Positions 1-8,112 of a DNA stretch of 64,000 bases are shown here, in pieces. Made by a program: the position numbers and the translations under genes. The stretch is from NCBI RefSeq assembly GCF_003259315.1, contig NZ_QLLT01000024.1:1-64000 (forward strand). The letters are read 5' to 3'. Each line of letters starts with the position of its first letter. The stretch's first letter is position 1. Origin of the DNA: Kitasatospora sp. SolWspMP-SS2h. GTDB taxonomy: Bacteria; Actinomycetota; Actinomycetes; Streptomycetales; Streptomycetaceae. The notes under the pieces are model-generated. The model had not been told where the DNA came from, did no database searches, and saw nothing but the letters and a program-made list of their open reading frames with translations.

Positions 1-545
1 CAGAGGCGGGTGACGTAGTCGGGGCGGACGTTCTTGTACTGGAGGTAGTAGGCGTGCTCCCAGGCGTCGAAGGCGAGGAGGGGGGTGGTGCCCTGGCCGA
101 CGTTGCCGTGGTGGTCGTAGACCTGCTCGATGATCAGGCGCTTGCCGAGCGGTTCCCAGGAGAGGATGCCCCAGCCGGAGCCCTGGACGCCGACGGTGGC
201 GGTGGTGAGCTGCTGCTGGAACGCCTCGAAGGAGCCGAAGTGCCCGGTGATGGCGTCGGCGAGCGGGCCGTCGGGGCGGTCGCCGCCCTCGGGGGAGAGG
301 TTCTGCCAGAACAGCGAGTGCAGGACGTGGCCGGAGAGGTTGAAGGCCAGCGTCTTCTGGAGGCCGACCAGCGAGCCGAACTGCTCCTTGTCGCGGGCCT
401 CGGCGAGCTGGTCGAGCGTCGAGTTGGCGCCGTTGACGTAGGCCTGGTGGTGCTTGGAGTGGTGCAGCTCCAGGATCTCGGCGGACATCGCCCGCTCCAG
501 GGCGGAGTAGTCGTACGGGAGGTCAGGCAGCGTGTACGCGGACAT
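1..545 (-). CDS. sodF: Fe/Mn-family superoxide dismutase, C-terminus cut by window edge
   Basis: Disproportionates superoxide to oxygen and peroxide in the cytoplasm. The reading frame starts with [17 protein letters not shown] and carries the N-terminal SOD metal-ligand region [15 protein letters not shown], a second ligand helix around GHVLHSLFW, and the late [13 protein letters not shown] motif just before the window edge. About 181 residues are visible; the family is usually about 200-215, so only the end is missing. A Nur-box-like repeat lies about 50 bp upstream. In Streptomyces coelicolor the nickel regulator Nur represses sodF when nickel is present so that the nickel SOD takes over. 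The same logic is inferred here, since a Nur-type gene lies 2 kb away. Start chosen at the only ATG before the conserved N-terminus. Confidence 0.95.
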   Translation of the reverse strand, partial: MSAYTLPDLPYDYSALERAMSAEILELHHSKHHQAYVNGANSTLDQLAEARDKEQFGSLVGLQKTLAFNLSGHVLHSLFWQNLSPEGGDRPDGPLADAITGHFGSFEAFQQQLTTATVGVQGSGWGILSWEPLGKRLIIEQVYDHHGNVGQGTTPLLAFDAWEHAYYLQYKNVRPDYVTRL

Positions 546-593
546 GGTCGGGCAGTTCCTTTCGACAGTGGTGGTCGTGCCGGACCAACACTA

Positions 594-610
594 TTGCGAA
601 GTGCTTGCAA
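594..610. promoter_or_regulatory. Probable Nur box upstream of sodF
   Basis: TTGCGA-AGTGC-TTGCAA closely fits the Nur-box layout tTGCaa-N5-ttGCAA known from S. coelicolor. It lies 49 bp upstream of the sodF start, where it can cover the promoter. The family knowledge is from S. coelicolor Nur; the match itself is seen directly. Confidence 0.7.
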
Positions 611-751
611 CTAGGAAGATCATGCATCAGCATGTCGTTCGCGGGGCCGGCCCGTCAGTCGTGCGAGGCGCCTGTCCTTCCGCTGACGATCGTCTTCCCA
701 ACCGGCGCCCGCCGGGACGCAGCGCCGGCCCCGCACCGGCGGGACCCTGCG

Positions 752-770
752 GCAACCAATGCGCAATTGC
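752..770. promoter_or_regulatory. Second Nur-like repeat ahead of the NiCoT leader
   Basis: GCAA-CCAATGC-GCAA followed by TTGC. On the minus strand it reads TTGC-N7-TTGC, the same spacing as in the sodF box. It lies about 45 bp before the cobalamin riboswitch, a position compatible with a promoter for the NiCoT transcript. Weaker match than the first box. Confidence 0.4.
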
Positions 771-812
771 ACATGGTTGTCGACAGCGTCGCCAGCCCCC
801 TAGGCTCGTCCC

Positions 813-1013
813 GCCGTGGTGTTCGGGAATCCGGTGCACCGTGCTCGTCACGGGAGTCCGGAGCGGCCCTCGCCACTGTCATGGGGAAGCGTCCTCGTCG
901 GGCCCGCTCGCGCGGGCAGCCACCGGGTCACCGGGAAGGCGGGAGGAGGACGCGCCCCGCCGTGCCCGGCAGCGGGCGGGCGGGAGAACCTGAGCCAGGA
1001 GACCGGCCACGGC
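813..1013 (+). promoter_or_regulatory. Cobalamin (B12) riboswitch ahead of the NiCoT transporter
   Basis: The leader has the ordered landmarks of the cobalamin aptamer: GGGAATCCGGTG near 824-835, GAGTCCGGAGCGGCCC-like joining near 854-869, GCCACTGTCATGGGGAAGC at 872-890, and the B12 box AGCCAGGAGACCGGCC at 993-1008. The ends close in a 7-bp P1 stem, GCCGTGG (813-819) with CCACGGC (1007-1013). The next gene on the same strand is a nickel/cobalt permease, and B12 elements upstream of such permeases are established markers of cobalt import. A hairpin follows at once. Confidence 0.8.
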
Positions 1014-1022
1014 ACCACGTTC

Positions 1023-1039
1023 CCCGGCCACTGGCCGGG
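1023..1039 (+). terminator. Hairpin after the B12 riboswitch
   Basis: CCCGGCC-ACT-GGCCGGG, a perfect 7-bp stem 10 nt after the aptamer and 34 nt before the NiCoT start. There is no U-run, which is common in Streptomyces. It is a likely part of the expression platform, acting as an attenuator or sequestering the ribosome site. Confidence 0.45.
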
Positions 1040-1072
1040 AGCGCCCCCATCGAGGAGCTGGAGAGGCCGCCC

Positions 1073-2176
1073 ATGACCGTCACCGTCGACACCGTCCGAA
1101 CACCGCTGCCGCCGCGCTGGCAGCGCGGGGACACCGTGCGCACCGCCGCCCTGCTGGGCGTGATAGCCGCCCTGCACGTCGTCGCGTTCGGCACGCTGCT
1201 GCTCCTGGTCGCCCCGCACCACTACGCGGTGGGCACTCAGGTGTTCGGTGTGGGCCTGGGCGTCACCGCCTACACCCTGGGCATGCGGCACGCCTTCGAC
1301 GCCGACCACATCGCCGCGATCGACAACACCACCCGCAAGCTGATGGCCGACGGGCAGCGCCCGGTCTCGGTCGGGTTCTGGTTCGCCCTCGGCCACTCCA
1401 GCATCGTGCTGGGGATGGCCGCGCTGCTGGCGGCGGGCGTCAGGTTCGCCGGCACCCTGGTGAACGAGGATTCCTCGGTGCACGGGGTGCTCGGCGTGAT
1501 CGGCACCAGCGTCTCGGGCGTCTTCCTGTACGTCATCGCGGCCATCAACCTGGTGGCGCTGGCCGGGATCTACAAGGTCTACCGGGAGATGCGGGCCGGC
1601 CGGTACGACGAGGCGCAGCTGGAGAAGCACCTCGACGAGCGCGGCTTCATGAACCGCGTCCTGGGCCGGTTCACCCGCTCGATCCGCCGCCCCTGGCAGA
1701 TGTACCCGCTCGGGGTGCTGTTCGGCCTCGGCTTCGACACCGCCACCGAGGTGGCGCTGATGGTGATGGCCGGCTCCGGCGCGGCCTCCGGCCTGCCCTG
1801 GTACGCGATCCTGTGCCTGCCGCTGCTGTTCGCCTGCGGCATGAGCCTGTTCGACACCCTGGACGGCACGTTCATGAACTTCGCCTACCACTGGGCGTTC
1901 TCCAACCCGGTGCGCAAGGTGTACTACAACCTCACCATCACCGGCCTGTCGATCGCGGTGGCGTTCTTCATCGGCACCATCGAGCTGGTGAGCGTGCTGC
2001 ACGAGAAGCTCGACCTCGCCGACCCGGTGAGCACGTGGATCGCTGACATCAGCCTCGACAACGTCGGCTACGTCATCGTCGGCCTGTTCGTCGTGGTCTG
2101 GGCGGCCGCGCTGGCCTACTGGCGGTTCAGCGGCGTCGAGCAGCGCTGGGCCGACCGGGCCGCCGCCAAGGTCTGA
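1073..2176 (+). CDS. NiCoT-family nickel/cobalt permease
   Basis: Integral membrane permease for Ni2+ or Co2+, 367 aa. All NiCoT signatures are present in order: RHAFDADHIAAIDN in the second transmembrane segment (the HX4DH metal motif), FALGHSSIVL, LFGLGFDTATEV, and CGMSLFDTLDGTFMNF. About eight hydrophobic segments are visible. The start is the ATG preceded by a purine-rich GGAG region; upstream in-frame sequence is the riboswitch leader. The B12 riboswitch favours cobalt as the substrate, while the neighbouring nur and the Nur-like repeat favour nickel, so dual use is possible. It converges on nur with only 7 bp between stops. Confidence 0.93.
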   Translation: MTVTVDTVRTPLPPRWQRGDTVRTAALLGVIAALHVVAFGTLLLLVAPHHYAVGTQVFGVGLGVTAYTLGMRHAFDADHIAAIDNTTRKLMADGQRPVSVGFWFALGHSSIVLGMAALLAAGVRFAGTLVNEDSSVHGVLGVIGTSVSGVFLYVIAAINLVALAGIYKVYREMRAGRYDEAQLEKHLDERGFMNRVLGRFTRSIRRPWQMYPLGVLFGLGFDTATEVALMVMAGSGAASGLPWYAILCLPLLFACGMSLFDTLDGTFMNFAYHWAFSNPVRKVYYNLTITGLSIAVAFFIGTIELVSVLHEKLDLADPVSTWIADISLDNVGYVIVGLFVVVWAAALAYWRFSGVEQRWADRAAAKV

Positions 2177-2183
2177 CCCGGCG

Positions 2184-2654
2184 TCAGCCGGTGCCACGGC
2201 AGGCGGGGCACCGGCCGCTGAGCACCACCGTGTCGACCCGGAAGCCGGTGTGCGCCGCCGCCGCGGACAGGCCGTCGTCCAGCAGGGCGACCGGGAACTC
2301 GGCGACCGCGCCGCAGCCGGCGCACACGGCGTGGTGGTGCGGTTCGCCCGCCATGCCGAAGGTGAGCTCGCCGCCCGGCCCGCGCAGCGAGTGCAGCAGG
2401 CCCAGCCCCATCAGCCGCTCCACCGTCCGGTAGACGGTGGAGAGGTCGACGCGGCGCCCGCCCGCGGTGACCCGGGCCTGGATCTGGGCGGCCGTCAGGT
2501 GGCCGCCGTGCGAGCGGACGGCCTCCAGGACGCGGACCCGCGGCTCGGTGCACCGGCTGCCGCCCTCGCGCAGCAGCCGGCGGCTGACCTCCCCCTCGTC
2601 CGGCCCGTGCCGCTGCGCTCCGGCGGGAAGGTCCGCCGCCACCCGGTGATCCAC
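2184..2654 (-). CDS. nur: Fur-family metalloregulator, probable Nur
   Basis: DNA-binding repressor of 156 aa with a winged-helix N-domain (TEPRVRVLEAVR to STVYRTVERL) and a Fur dimerisation domain carrying HHHAVCAGCG (about H106-C114) and a second CPAC pair near 149-152. GTG at 2654 is chosen because GGAGGGG lies 5 nt before it; an upstream ATG at 2702 has no ribosome site. Location next to sodF and a NiCoT permease, plus Nur-box-like repeats, supports Nur rather than Zur or FurA. It probably shares a transcript with the upstream thioesterase. Confidence 0.8.
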   Translation of the reverse strand: MDHRVAADLPAGAQRHGPDEGEVSRRLLREGGSRCTEPRVRVLEAVRSHGGHLTAAQIQARVTAGGRRVDLSTVYRTVERLMGLGLLHSLRGPGGELTFGMAGEPHHHAVCAGCGAVAEFPVALLDDGLSAAAAHTGFRVDTVVLSGRCPACRGTG

Positions 2655-2731
2655 TGAGTCCCCTCCGGTTCCTGGTGCGCCGATCATGGCGAAGGCGAAC
2701 AAACCACCGCCAGGATCTGCTTCGACGGGAG

Positions 2732-3151
2732 TTACGGGCCGTCAGGAAGCAGCATAGGCACTGGGTGCGGGTGCCCCCCGGCGTCCACGGCGACGAAGAC
2801 CAGTCGGGCCGTCGCCACGTCGGTGACCGGGCCGGTGAGGTTCCAGCGTTCGGCCGTCACGGCGACCGAGACGTGCATGGAGGTGCGTCCGACGCGTTCG
2901 ACCCGGGCGTGGACGGTGACCAGGTCGCCGGCGCGGACCGGGGCGAGGAAGGACATCCCCTCGACGGAGGCGGTGACCGCGGGAACGCCCGCGTGGCGGC
3001 CCGCGGCCGCGGCGGCGGCGTCGTCGATGAGCTTCATCACCACGCCGCCGTGCACCGTTCCGTAGAGGTTGGTGTCGTGCTCGCTCATGATGTGGGCGAG
3101 GGTGACGGCGGACTCGGCCGGCGTGCGGGTGGTGACGGGGGCGGTCGTCAT
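2732..3151 (-). CDS. Hot-dog acyl-CoA thioesterase (YciA-like)
   Basis: 139 aa, single hot-dog domain expected to hydrolyse acyl-CoA to free acid and CoA in the cytoplasm. It has the family pattern of an MSEHDTNLYGTVHGGVVMKL helix with catalytic-region Asp and the HGG turn, followed by SVEGMSFLAPVRAGDLVTV. Start is the ATG whose A overlaps the stop of a 12-codon upstream ORF (ATGA); there is no good ribosome site of its own, so coupling is likely. A cobalamin riboswitch lies upstream on the same strand, an unusual partner for this family. The nur gene follows 77 bp downstream. Confidence 0.85.
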   Translation of the reverse strand: MTTAPVTTRTPAESAVTLAHIMSEHDTNLYGTVHGGVVMKLIDDAAAAAAGRHAGVPAVTASVEGMSFLAPVRAGDLVTVHARVERVGRTSMHVSVAVTAERWNLTGPVTDVATARLVFVAVDAGGHPHPVPMLLPDGP

Positions 3152-3186
3152 CGGGCCGTCACCCCGTAGCAGGTGGTGCGCTTCAC
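3148..3186 (-). CDS. 12-aa leader ORF coupled to the thioesterase
   Basis: GTG start preceded by a strong AAGGAGAG ribosome site at 3191-3198, encoding MKRTTCYGVTAR, with its TGA overlapping the thioesterase ATG. It lies between the B12 riboswitch and the thioesterase, so the riboswitch most simply controls initiation here and the enzyme is made by coupled re-initiation. Expression is inferred from the ribosome site and overlap only. Confidence 0.5.
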   Translation of the reverse strand: MKRTTCYGVTAR

Positions 3187-3287
3187 GGAACTCTCCTTCG
3201 CGAGTTCGCGGACCCGGGCACGCGCACGCGTCGGCCGGACCGGGTGTCCCGCCGTCGCCGCCGCCCGCCCTCGGGGTCGTGGTGAGG

Positions 3288-3310
3288 CCGCGGACCACCG
3301 CGGTCCGCGG
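3288..3310 (-). terminator. Hairpin competing with riboswitch P1
   Basis: CCGCGGACC-N5-GGTCCGCGG, a perfect 9-bp stem. Its promoter-proximal arm (3302-3310) overlaps the 3' strand of the riboswitch P1 stem (3307-3311), so P1 and this hairpin should be mutually exclusive. No U-run follows. Confidence 0.5.
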
Positions 3311-3489
3311 GCAGCGGCAGGTCTTCGGACTCGCGGGCACGGCCGTCCTCCCGGAGGAGGAGGCGGCCACCTACTGGCCGTCGCTTCCCGGGGCCCGGGG
3401 GCCCCAGTGCCTGTGACGGCGGTCGTTCCCGCTCACCGCTGCGGGGCAGTCCCGGACTCGCACCGGGTTCCCTCTTGCGACGCACCCGC
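3307..3489 (-). promoter_or_regulatory. Cobalamin (B12) riboswitch ahead of the thioesterase
   Basis: Read on the minus strand, the aptamer landmarks appear in order: AAGAGGGAACCCGGTG, CGAGTCCGGGACTGCCCCGC, AGCGGTGAGCGGGAA, GCACTGG, GGGAAGC and the B12 box GCGAGTCCGAAGACCTGCC (3317-3335). A P1 stem can form between GCGGGTGCG (5') and CGCTGCCCGC (3'). This is a closer match to the consensus than the riboswitch at 813-1013. Downstream on the same strand are the 12-aa leader ORF, the thioesterase and nur. Confidence 0.88.
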
Positions 3490-3502
3490 CCGGGAGGGCG
3501 GG
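3485..3502. terminator. Hairpin between alaS and the riboswitch
   Basis: CCCGCCC-GGGA-GGGCGGG, a 7-bp GC stem about 70 bp after the alaS stop. Likely the end of the tsaD-alaS transcript, although it touches the 5' edge of the riboswitch. Confidence 0.4.
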
Positions 3503-3573
3503 GCGAACCAGCTGCACCCGCCACTCTACGGCCTGCTCCGGGCGGGTCGGGGACGTCCGTCGCCGCGGCCCGT

Positions 3574-6234
3574 TCAGGCACGGGCGGCCAACCGGGCGGC
3601 CAGGGCCTCGTGCGCGCGGGTCGATTCGGCCGCGGGCAGGCCGCCGCCCTGCGCGGTGTCGGCGTTGCCGCCGCCCCGGCCGCCCAGCACCTCCCGCAGC
3701 AGGTCGGCCGCGGACAGGCCGGCGTCCCGGCCCGTCCGGTTGACCGCGACCGCCAGGTGGCCGCCCTTGGGCCCGTGGCCGGTGACCGCCGCCACCCCGG
3801 GCCGGTCGGCGGGCAGCCGGTCGCGCACCGCCCGGGCCAGCCGGCGGGTCTCGCCGGGATCGCCGCCGTCCGCCAGCCGCGCCAGCAGCACGCCGTGGAC
3901 GTCCCGGGCGGCCGGCGCGGCCTCGGCGGCGCGCTGTTCCAGGGACTGCTGCCGCAGGCGCTCGGCTTGCTGGTCGGCGGCCTTCAACCGGGCCGTCAGC
4001 GCGGCGATCCGGTCGGGGAGTTCGGCGCGCGGGGCCTGGAGCTGCTCGGCGAGCCGGGCCACCAGGTCGCGTTCGCGGGCCAGGTAGCCGAAGCCCTCCA
4101 GCCCGACCGCCGCCTCGACCCGGCGCAGCCCCGCGCCGACGGAGGACTCGGCGCTCAGCGCGAGCACCCCGATCTGCGAGGAGTGGTCGACGTGGGTGCC
4201 GCCGCACAGCTCGCGCGACCACGGCCCGCCGATCTCCACCACCCGCACCCGCTCCCCGTACGTCTCGCCGAACAGGGCGAGCGCGCCGAGCTCCCGGGCC
4301 CGCTCCAGCGGCATCCAGGCGGCCGACACCGGCAGGTCGTCGCGCAGGGCCCGGTTGGCGGCCTCCTCGACCTCGCCGCGGGCGGCGGCGCTCAGCGCGG
4401 AACGCCACGGGAAGTCCAGGCGCAGGTAGCCGGGGCGGTTGTAGGAGCCGGACTGCAGGGCGGTGGGGCCCAGGACTTGGCGCAGCGCGGCGTGCAGCAC
4501 GTGGGTGCCGGAGTGGGCCTGCCGGGCGCCGAGCCGCCACTGGGCGTCGACCTCGGCGTGCACCGGCGCGCCGGCGGTCAACTCGCCCGCCAGGACGCGG
4601 ACCTGGTGGGCGACCAGGCCGGGTAGCGGCCGCTGGACGTCGATCACCTCCGCGTCCGTGCCGTCGGCGCCGGTCAGGTGCCCGGCGTCGGGGGCCTGGC
4701 CGCCGGACTCGGCGTAGAACGGGGTGCGGTCCAGGACGGCGGTGCCGATCGCGCCGGTGGGGAGCGCGGCGACGGGCGCGCCGAGGGCGTCGAACAGGGC
4801 CAGGACGTTCGACTCGGTGGCCAGGGCGTCCCAGGCCCGCCAGTCGGTCGGCCCGCTCTCGGCGAGCAGCGTCCGGTAGGCGGTGGTGTCGGCGTGGTGG
4901 GCCTTGTTGGCGCGGGTGTCCTGGCGGGCGCGCTCGCGCTGGGCCTCCATCAGGGCGGTGAAGCCGGCCCGGTCGACGGCCACCCCCTGCTCGGCGGCGA
5001 TCTCCAAGGTCAGGTCGACGGGGAAGCCGTAGGTGTCGTGCAGCCGGAACACCTCGGCGCTGTCCAGGGCCGGGGTGCCGCTGTCCTTGGCGCGGCGGAT
5101 CGCGGTGTCCAGGACGGTGCTGCCCTGGCGCAGCGTGGAGCGGAAGACCTCCTCCTCGGCGGTGGCGAGTTCGGCGATGCGCGGGTAGTCGGCGGCGGTC
5201 TCCGGGTACGAGCCGGCCATCCGGTCGCGGGCCACCGGCAGCAGGTCGGGCAGCGCCGGGTCCGGGTACCCGAGCAGCCGCATGGCGCGCACCGCGCGGC
5301 GCAGGACGCGGCGCAGCACGTAGCCGCGGCCCTCGTTGCCCGGCGCGGTGCCGTCGGCCAGCAGCATCAGCGCGGTGCGGACGTGGTCGGCGACCACCCG
5401 CAGCCGCACGTCCGCCTGCGGGTCGGCGCCGTAGCGCACCCCGGCGAGTTCGGCGGCCCGGTCCAGCACCGGGCGGACCTGGTCGGTCTCGTACAGGTTC
5501 GGGGCGTCCTGGAGCAGGGTGGCCATCCGCTCCAGGCCCATGCCGGTGTCGATGGTGCGGCGGGGCAGTTCGCCCAGGATCGGGTAGCCGCTCTTGCCGG
5601 TGCCTCCGCCGCGCTCGTACTGCATGAAGACCAGGTTCCAGAACTCCATGAACCGGTCCTCGTCCACGGCCGGACCGCCGTCCCGGCCCAGCGCCGGGCC
5701 CCGGTCGTAGTACAGCTCCGAGCAGGGGCCGCACGGGCCGGGCACGCCCATCGACCAGAAGTTGTCGGCGTCGCCGCGCTCCACGATCCGCTCGGCGGGC
5801 AGCCCGGAGATCCGGGCCCACAGCGCGGCCGCCTCCCGGTCGCTGTGGTGCACCGTCACCCAGATCCGCCCCGGGTCCAAGCCGAACCCGCCGTCGGCCG
5901 GGGCGGCCGTGGACAGCTCCCACGCCTGGGCGATCGCCTCCTCCTTGAAGTAGTCGCCGAACGAGAAGTTGCCGTTCATCTGGAAGAACGAGCCGTGCCG
6001 GGTGGTCCTCCCGACCTCCTCGATGTCCAGGGTCCGCACGCACTTCTGCACGCCGGCGGCGCGGGGCCACGGCGGCTGCGCCTCGCCGGTCAGGTACGGC
6101 TTGAACGGGACCATGCCGGCGTTGACGAACAGCAGGGTCGGGTCGGGGGTGGGCAGCGGCGCCGACGGGACGACGGTGTGGCCGCGGGCGGCGAACCAGT
6201 CCAGGAAGCGGCTGCGGATCTCGGCGGTCTGCAC
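3574..6234 (-). CDS. alaS: Alanyl-tRNA synthetase, probably a second copy
   Basis: Full-length class II synthetase of 886 aa that charges tRNA-Ala. Catalytic motifs are intact (VNAGMVPFKPYL, RTLDIEEVGRTTRH, FFQMNGNFSFGDYFKEEA, WSMGVPGPCGPCSE). The editing-domain zinc ligands are present as H574-x3-H578 (HSGTH) and C677-x3-H681 (CGGTH), and a C-terminal DHH-type domain with GRGGGNADTAQGG follows. GTG start chosen for GGAGGG 5 nt upstream. It sits at the end of an operon with tsaD, a GNAT gene and a 68-aa gene instead of the usual actinobacterial alaS-ruvX-mltG-aro context, which suggests a paralogue. That cannot be proven from this window. Confidence 0.93.
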   Translation of the reverse strand: MQTAEIRSRFLDWFAARGHTVVPSAPLPTPDPTLLFVNAGMVPFKPYLTGEAQPPWPRAAGVQKCVRTLDIEEVGRTTRHGSFFQMNGNFSFGDYFKEEAIAQAWELSTAAPADGGFGLDPGRIWVTVHHSDREAAALWARISGLPAERIVERGDADNFWSMGVPGPCGPCSELYYDRGPALGRDGGPAVDEDRFMEFWNLVFMQYERGGGTGKSGYPILGELPRRTIDTGMGLERMATLLQDAPNLYETDQVRPVLDRAAELAGVRYGADPQADVRLRVVADHVRTALMLLADGTAPGNEGRGYVLRRVLRRAVRAMRLLGYPDPALPDLLPVARDRMAGSYPETAADYPRIAELATAEEEVFRSTLRQGSTVLDTAIRRAKDSGTPALDSAEVFRLHDTYGFPVDLTLEIAAEQGVAVDRAGFTALMEAQRERARQDTRANKAHHADTTAYRTLLAESGPTDWRAWDALATESNVLALFDALGAPVAALPTGAIGTAVLDRTPFYAESGGQAPDAGHLTGADGTDAEVIDVQRPLPGLVAHQVRVLAGELTAGAPVHAEVDAQWRLGARQAHSGTHVLHAALRQVLGPTALQSGSYNRPGYLRLDFPWRSALSAAARGEVEEAANRALRDDLPVSAAWMPLERARELGALALFGETYGERVRVVEIGGPWSRELCGGTHVDHSSQIGVLALSAESSVGAGLRRVEAAVGLEGFGYLARERDLVARLAEQLQAPRAELPDRIAALTARLKAADQQAERLRQQSLEQRAAEAAPAARDVHGVLLARLADGGDPGETRRLARAVRDRLPADRPGVAAVTGHGPKGGHLAVAVNRTGRDAGLSAADLLREVLGGRGGGNADTAQGGGLPAAESTRAHEALAARLAARA

Positions 6235-6269
6235 GGTGTCCCTCCGGGTACGGGGTGCGGGGTCTTCGT

Positions 6270-6476
6270 TCAGGGGAGGTAGCGGCGGGCGGCCTCGGGC
6301 AGCGCGTCGTCCGTCCCGGCCACCGCCCGGCCGCCGCACCGGCGTTCGGCCTGCGCGGACAGGGCGAGCACGCTCGGCGGCGGCCGGTCGGCGACATCGG
6401 GGGCCACCGGCCGCAGCGCCCGGCGCAGCAGCCGCAGGCGGGCGGTGCGCAGGCGGCTGCGGGCGGTGGGGCTCAC
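6270..6476 (-). CDS. Small basic protein coupled to the GNAT gene
   Basis: 68 aa beginning [20 protein letters not shown]; Arg-rich first half, no recognised domain. Its GTG start overlaps the TGA of the preceding acetyltransferase gene (GTGA), and its stop lies 35 bp before the alaS start. The overlap and position argue it is real, but its function is unknown. Confidence 0.55.
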   Translation of the reverse strand: MSPTARSRLRTARLRLLRRALRPVAPDVADRPPPSVLALSAQAERRCGGRAVAGTDDALPEAARRYLP

Positions 6477-7030
6477 GGCCGGGCCCGGGCGGGGTGGCGG
6501 GGGCCGAGCAGGACGGCCGGGTCGTCGGTGCCCGGGTCGGCTCGGTGCCAGCCCTGGTGGAGGTAGAAGTCCAGCGGGCCGCCGGGTGCGCCGGTGGTCA
6601 GCAGCCAGCAGCGCCCGTCGACCGCGTCGGCGGTGACGGCCGCGAGCAGGGCGGCGCCGATGCCCCTCCCCGTGTGGCCGGGGCGGACGGCGAGTTCGTC
6701 GACCACCCGGGCGCCGCACAGCCAGCCACGGGTGCGGTCGGGACCGAGGGCGGCCGCCACCCTGGGGTGGCAGCGGTCGTCGGGGAACGGGTCGGGCGTG
6801 GTCCAGGCGGTGGCGAAGCCCAGCAGCCTGCCGTCCGGGGAGGTGGCCGCCGCGGCGGTGAAGCTCGGCCGCAACGCGTCCTGCGCCAGCCGCTCCAGGT
6901 AGGCGTCGGCGCGCTGCGCGGGCTCGTGCCAGGGCGGCCCGCCGAACGCGGCCGCGTAGACCGCGCGGACCTGCGCGGCGGCGTCGAGCAGTTCGCCGGG
7001 CGGCAGCAGCCGGACCTGGTGCGGTGTCAT
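6473..7030 (-). CDS. GNAT-family N-acetyltransferase
   Basis: 185 aa. The acetyl-CoA pocket motif reads [23 protein letters not shown] (the R/Q-x-x-G-x-G/A loop) and the C-terminal motif B region [11 protein letters not shown] is typical. N-terminal part [15 protein letters not shown] is less conserved. Its ATG overlaps the tsaD stop (ATGA). In most bacteria TsaD genes sit near RimI, a GNAT that acetylates ribosomal S18, but this protein is longer and its substrate cannot be deduced. Confidence 0.85.
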   Translation of the reverse strand: MTPHQVRLLPPGELLDAAAQVRAVYAAAFGGPPWHEPAQRADAYLERLAQDALRPSFTAAAATSPDGRLLGFATAWTTPDPFPDDRCHPRVAAALGPDRTRGWLCGARVVDELAVRPGHTGRGIGAALLAAVTADAVDGRCWLLTTGAPGGPLDFYLHQGWHRADPGTDDPAVLLGPRHPARARP

Positions 7031-8097
7031 GCGGTCTGCCGGGGGCGGGGGGTGAGGGCGGCGTGCTCCAGTGGGGCGGAGGGGTCGATGGAGAGGCCGA
7101 GGGGGGCGGGTGCGGCGCCGGAGCGGGCCAGCAGGTCGCCGATGGCGGCGATCATCGCGCCGTTGTCGGTGCACAGGTGCAGTGGCGGGACGCGCAGGGT
7201 GAGGCCGGCGGTGGCGCAGCGCTGTTCGGTCAGGGCGCGGATGCGGGAGTTGGCGGCGACGCCGCCGACCACGACGAGGGTGGTGATGCCGTGGTCGGTG
7301 CAGGCGCGGACGGCTTTGCGGGTGAGGGTGTCGGCGATGGCCTCCTGGAGGGAGGCGGCGGCGTCGGGCACGTGCGGTCGTGTTCCGGCGGCGCGGTGGG
7401 CTTCGACCCAGCGGGCGGCGGCGGTCTTGAGGCCGGAGAAGGAGAAGGCGTAGGGGTTGTCGTGCGGTCCGGTGAGGGGGCGGGGCAGGCGGACGGCGGT
7501 GGGGTCGCCGGTGCGGGCGGCGCGGTCGATGGCGGGGCCGCCGGGGTAGGGCAGGCCCAGGACGCGGGCGGTCTTGTCGAAGCACTCGCCGGCCGCGTCG
7601 TCCAGGGTGTCGCCGAGGTGGACGATCGGGTCGCGGGCCAGGTCGCGTACCAGGAGCAGCGAGGTGTGGCCGCCGGAGACGATCAGCACCACGCAGGGGT
7701 CGGGCAGCGGCCCGCCGTCCAGGGTGGCGGCGGCGACGTGCCCGGCGAGGTGGTGCACGCCGTACAGCGGCACGCCGAGCGAGAACGCGTAGCCCTTCGC
7801 GGCGGCGACGCCGACCTGGAGCGCGCCGGACAGGCCGGGGCCGGTGGTGACGGCCACCGCGCCGACGTCGGCGAGGGTCAGCCCGGCCCGGTCGAGGGCC
7901 TCGCGCACCACCGGGGCCATGGCGTGGACGTGCGCGCGGGCGGCGATCTCCGGGACCACGCCGCCGTAGCGGGCGTGCTCGTCCATGCTGGAGGCCACCG
8001 CCTGCCCGAGCAGCACCCCGTCCCGCACCAGCCCCGCGCCCGTCTCGTCGCACGACGACTCGATCCCCAGCACCACCGGCGACTCCGGCATCCCCAC
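7027..8097 (-). CDS. tsaD: TsaD-like tRNA t6A threonylcarbamoyltransferase, probable extra copy
   Basis: About 356 aa. TsaD transfers threonylcarbamoyl to A37 of ANN-decoding tRNAs together with TsaB and TsaE. Visible motifs: [12 protein letters not shown], the HHLAGH metal site, [23 protein letters not shown], and [15 protein letters not shown] at 8097 has AGGAAG 5 nt upstream; ATG at 8091 is the alternative. The usual actinobacterial tsaD lies with tsaB and rimI; here it heads an operon with GNAT, a small ORF and alaS. TsaB and TsaE are not in this window, so a second copy is likely but inferred. Confidence 0.9.
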   Translation of the reverse strand: MGMPESPVVLGIESSCDETGAGLVRDGVLLGQAVASSMDEHARYGGVVPEIAARAHVHAMAPVVREALDRAGLTLADVGAVAVTTGPGLSGALQVGVAAAKGYAFSLGVPLYGVHHLAGHVAAATLDGGPLPDPCVVLIVSGGHTSLLLVRDLARDPIVHLGDTLDDAAGECFDKTARVLGLPYPGGPAIDRAARTGDPTAVRLPRPLTGPHDNPYAFSFSGLKTAAARWVEAHRAAGTRPHVPDAAASLQEAIADTLTRKAVRACTDHGITTLVVVGGVAANSRIRALTEQRCATAGLTLRVPPLHLCTDNGAMIAAIGDLLARSGAAPAPLGLSIDPSAPLEHAALTPRPRQTA

Positions 8098-8112
8098 GCC
8101 CACTTCCTGCCA

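Noticed and set aside
848-2197. Long minus-strand ORF antisense to the NiCoT permease
   Set aside because: His/Gly/Asp-rich shadow composition and no family, against a permease with all signatures.
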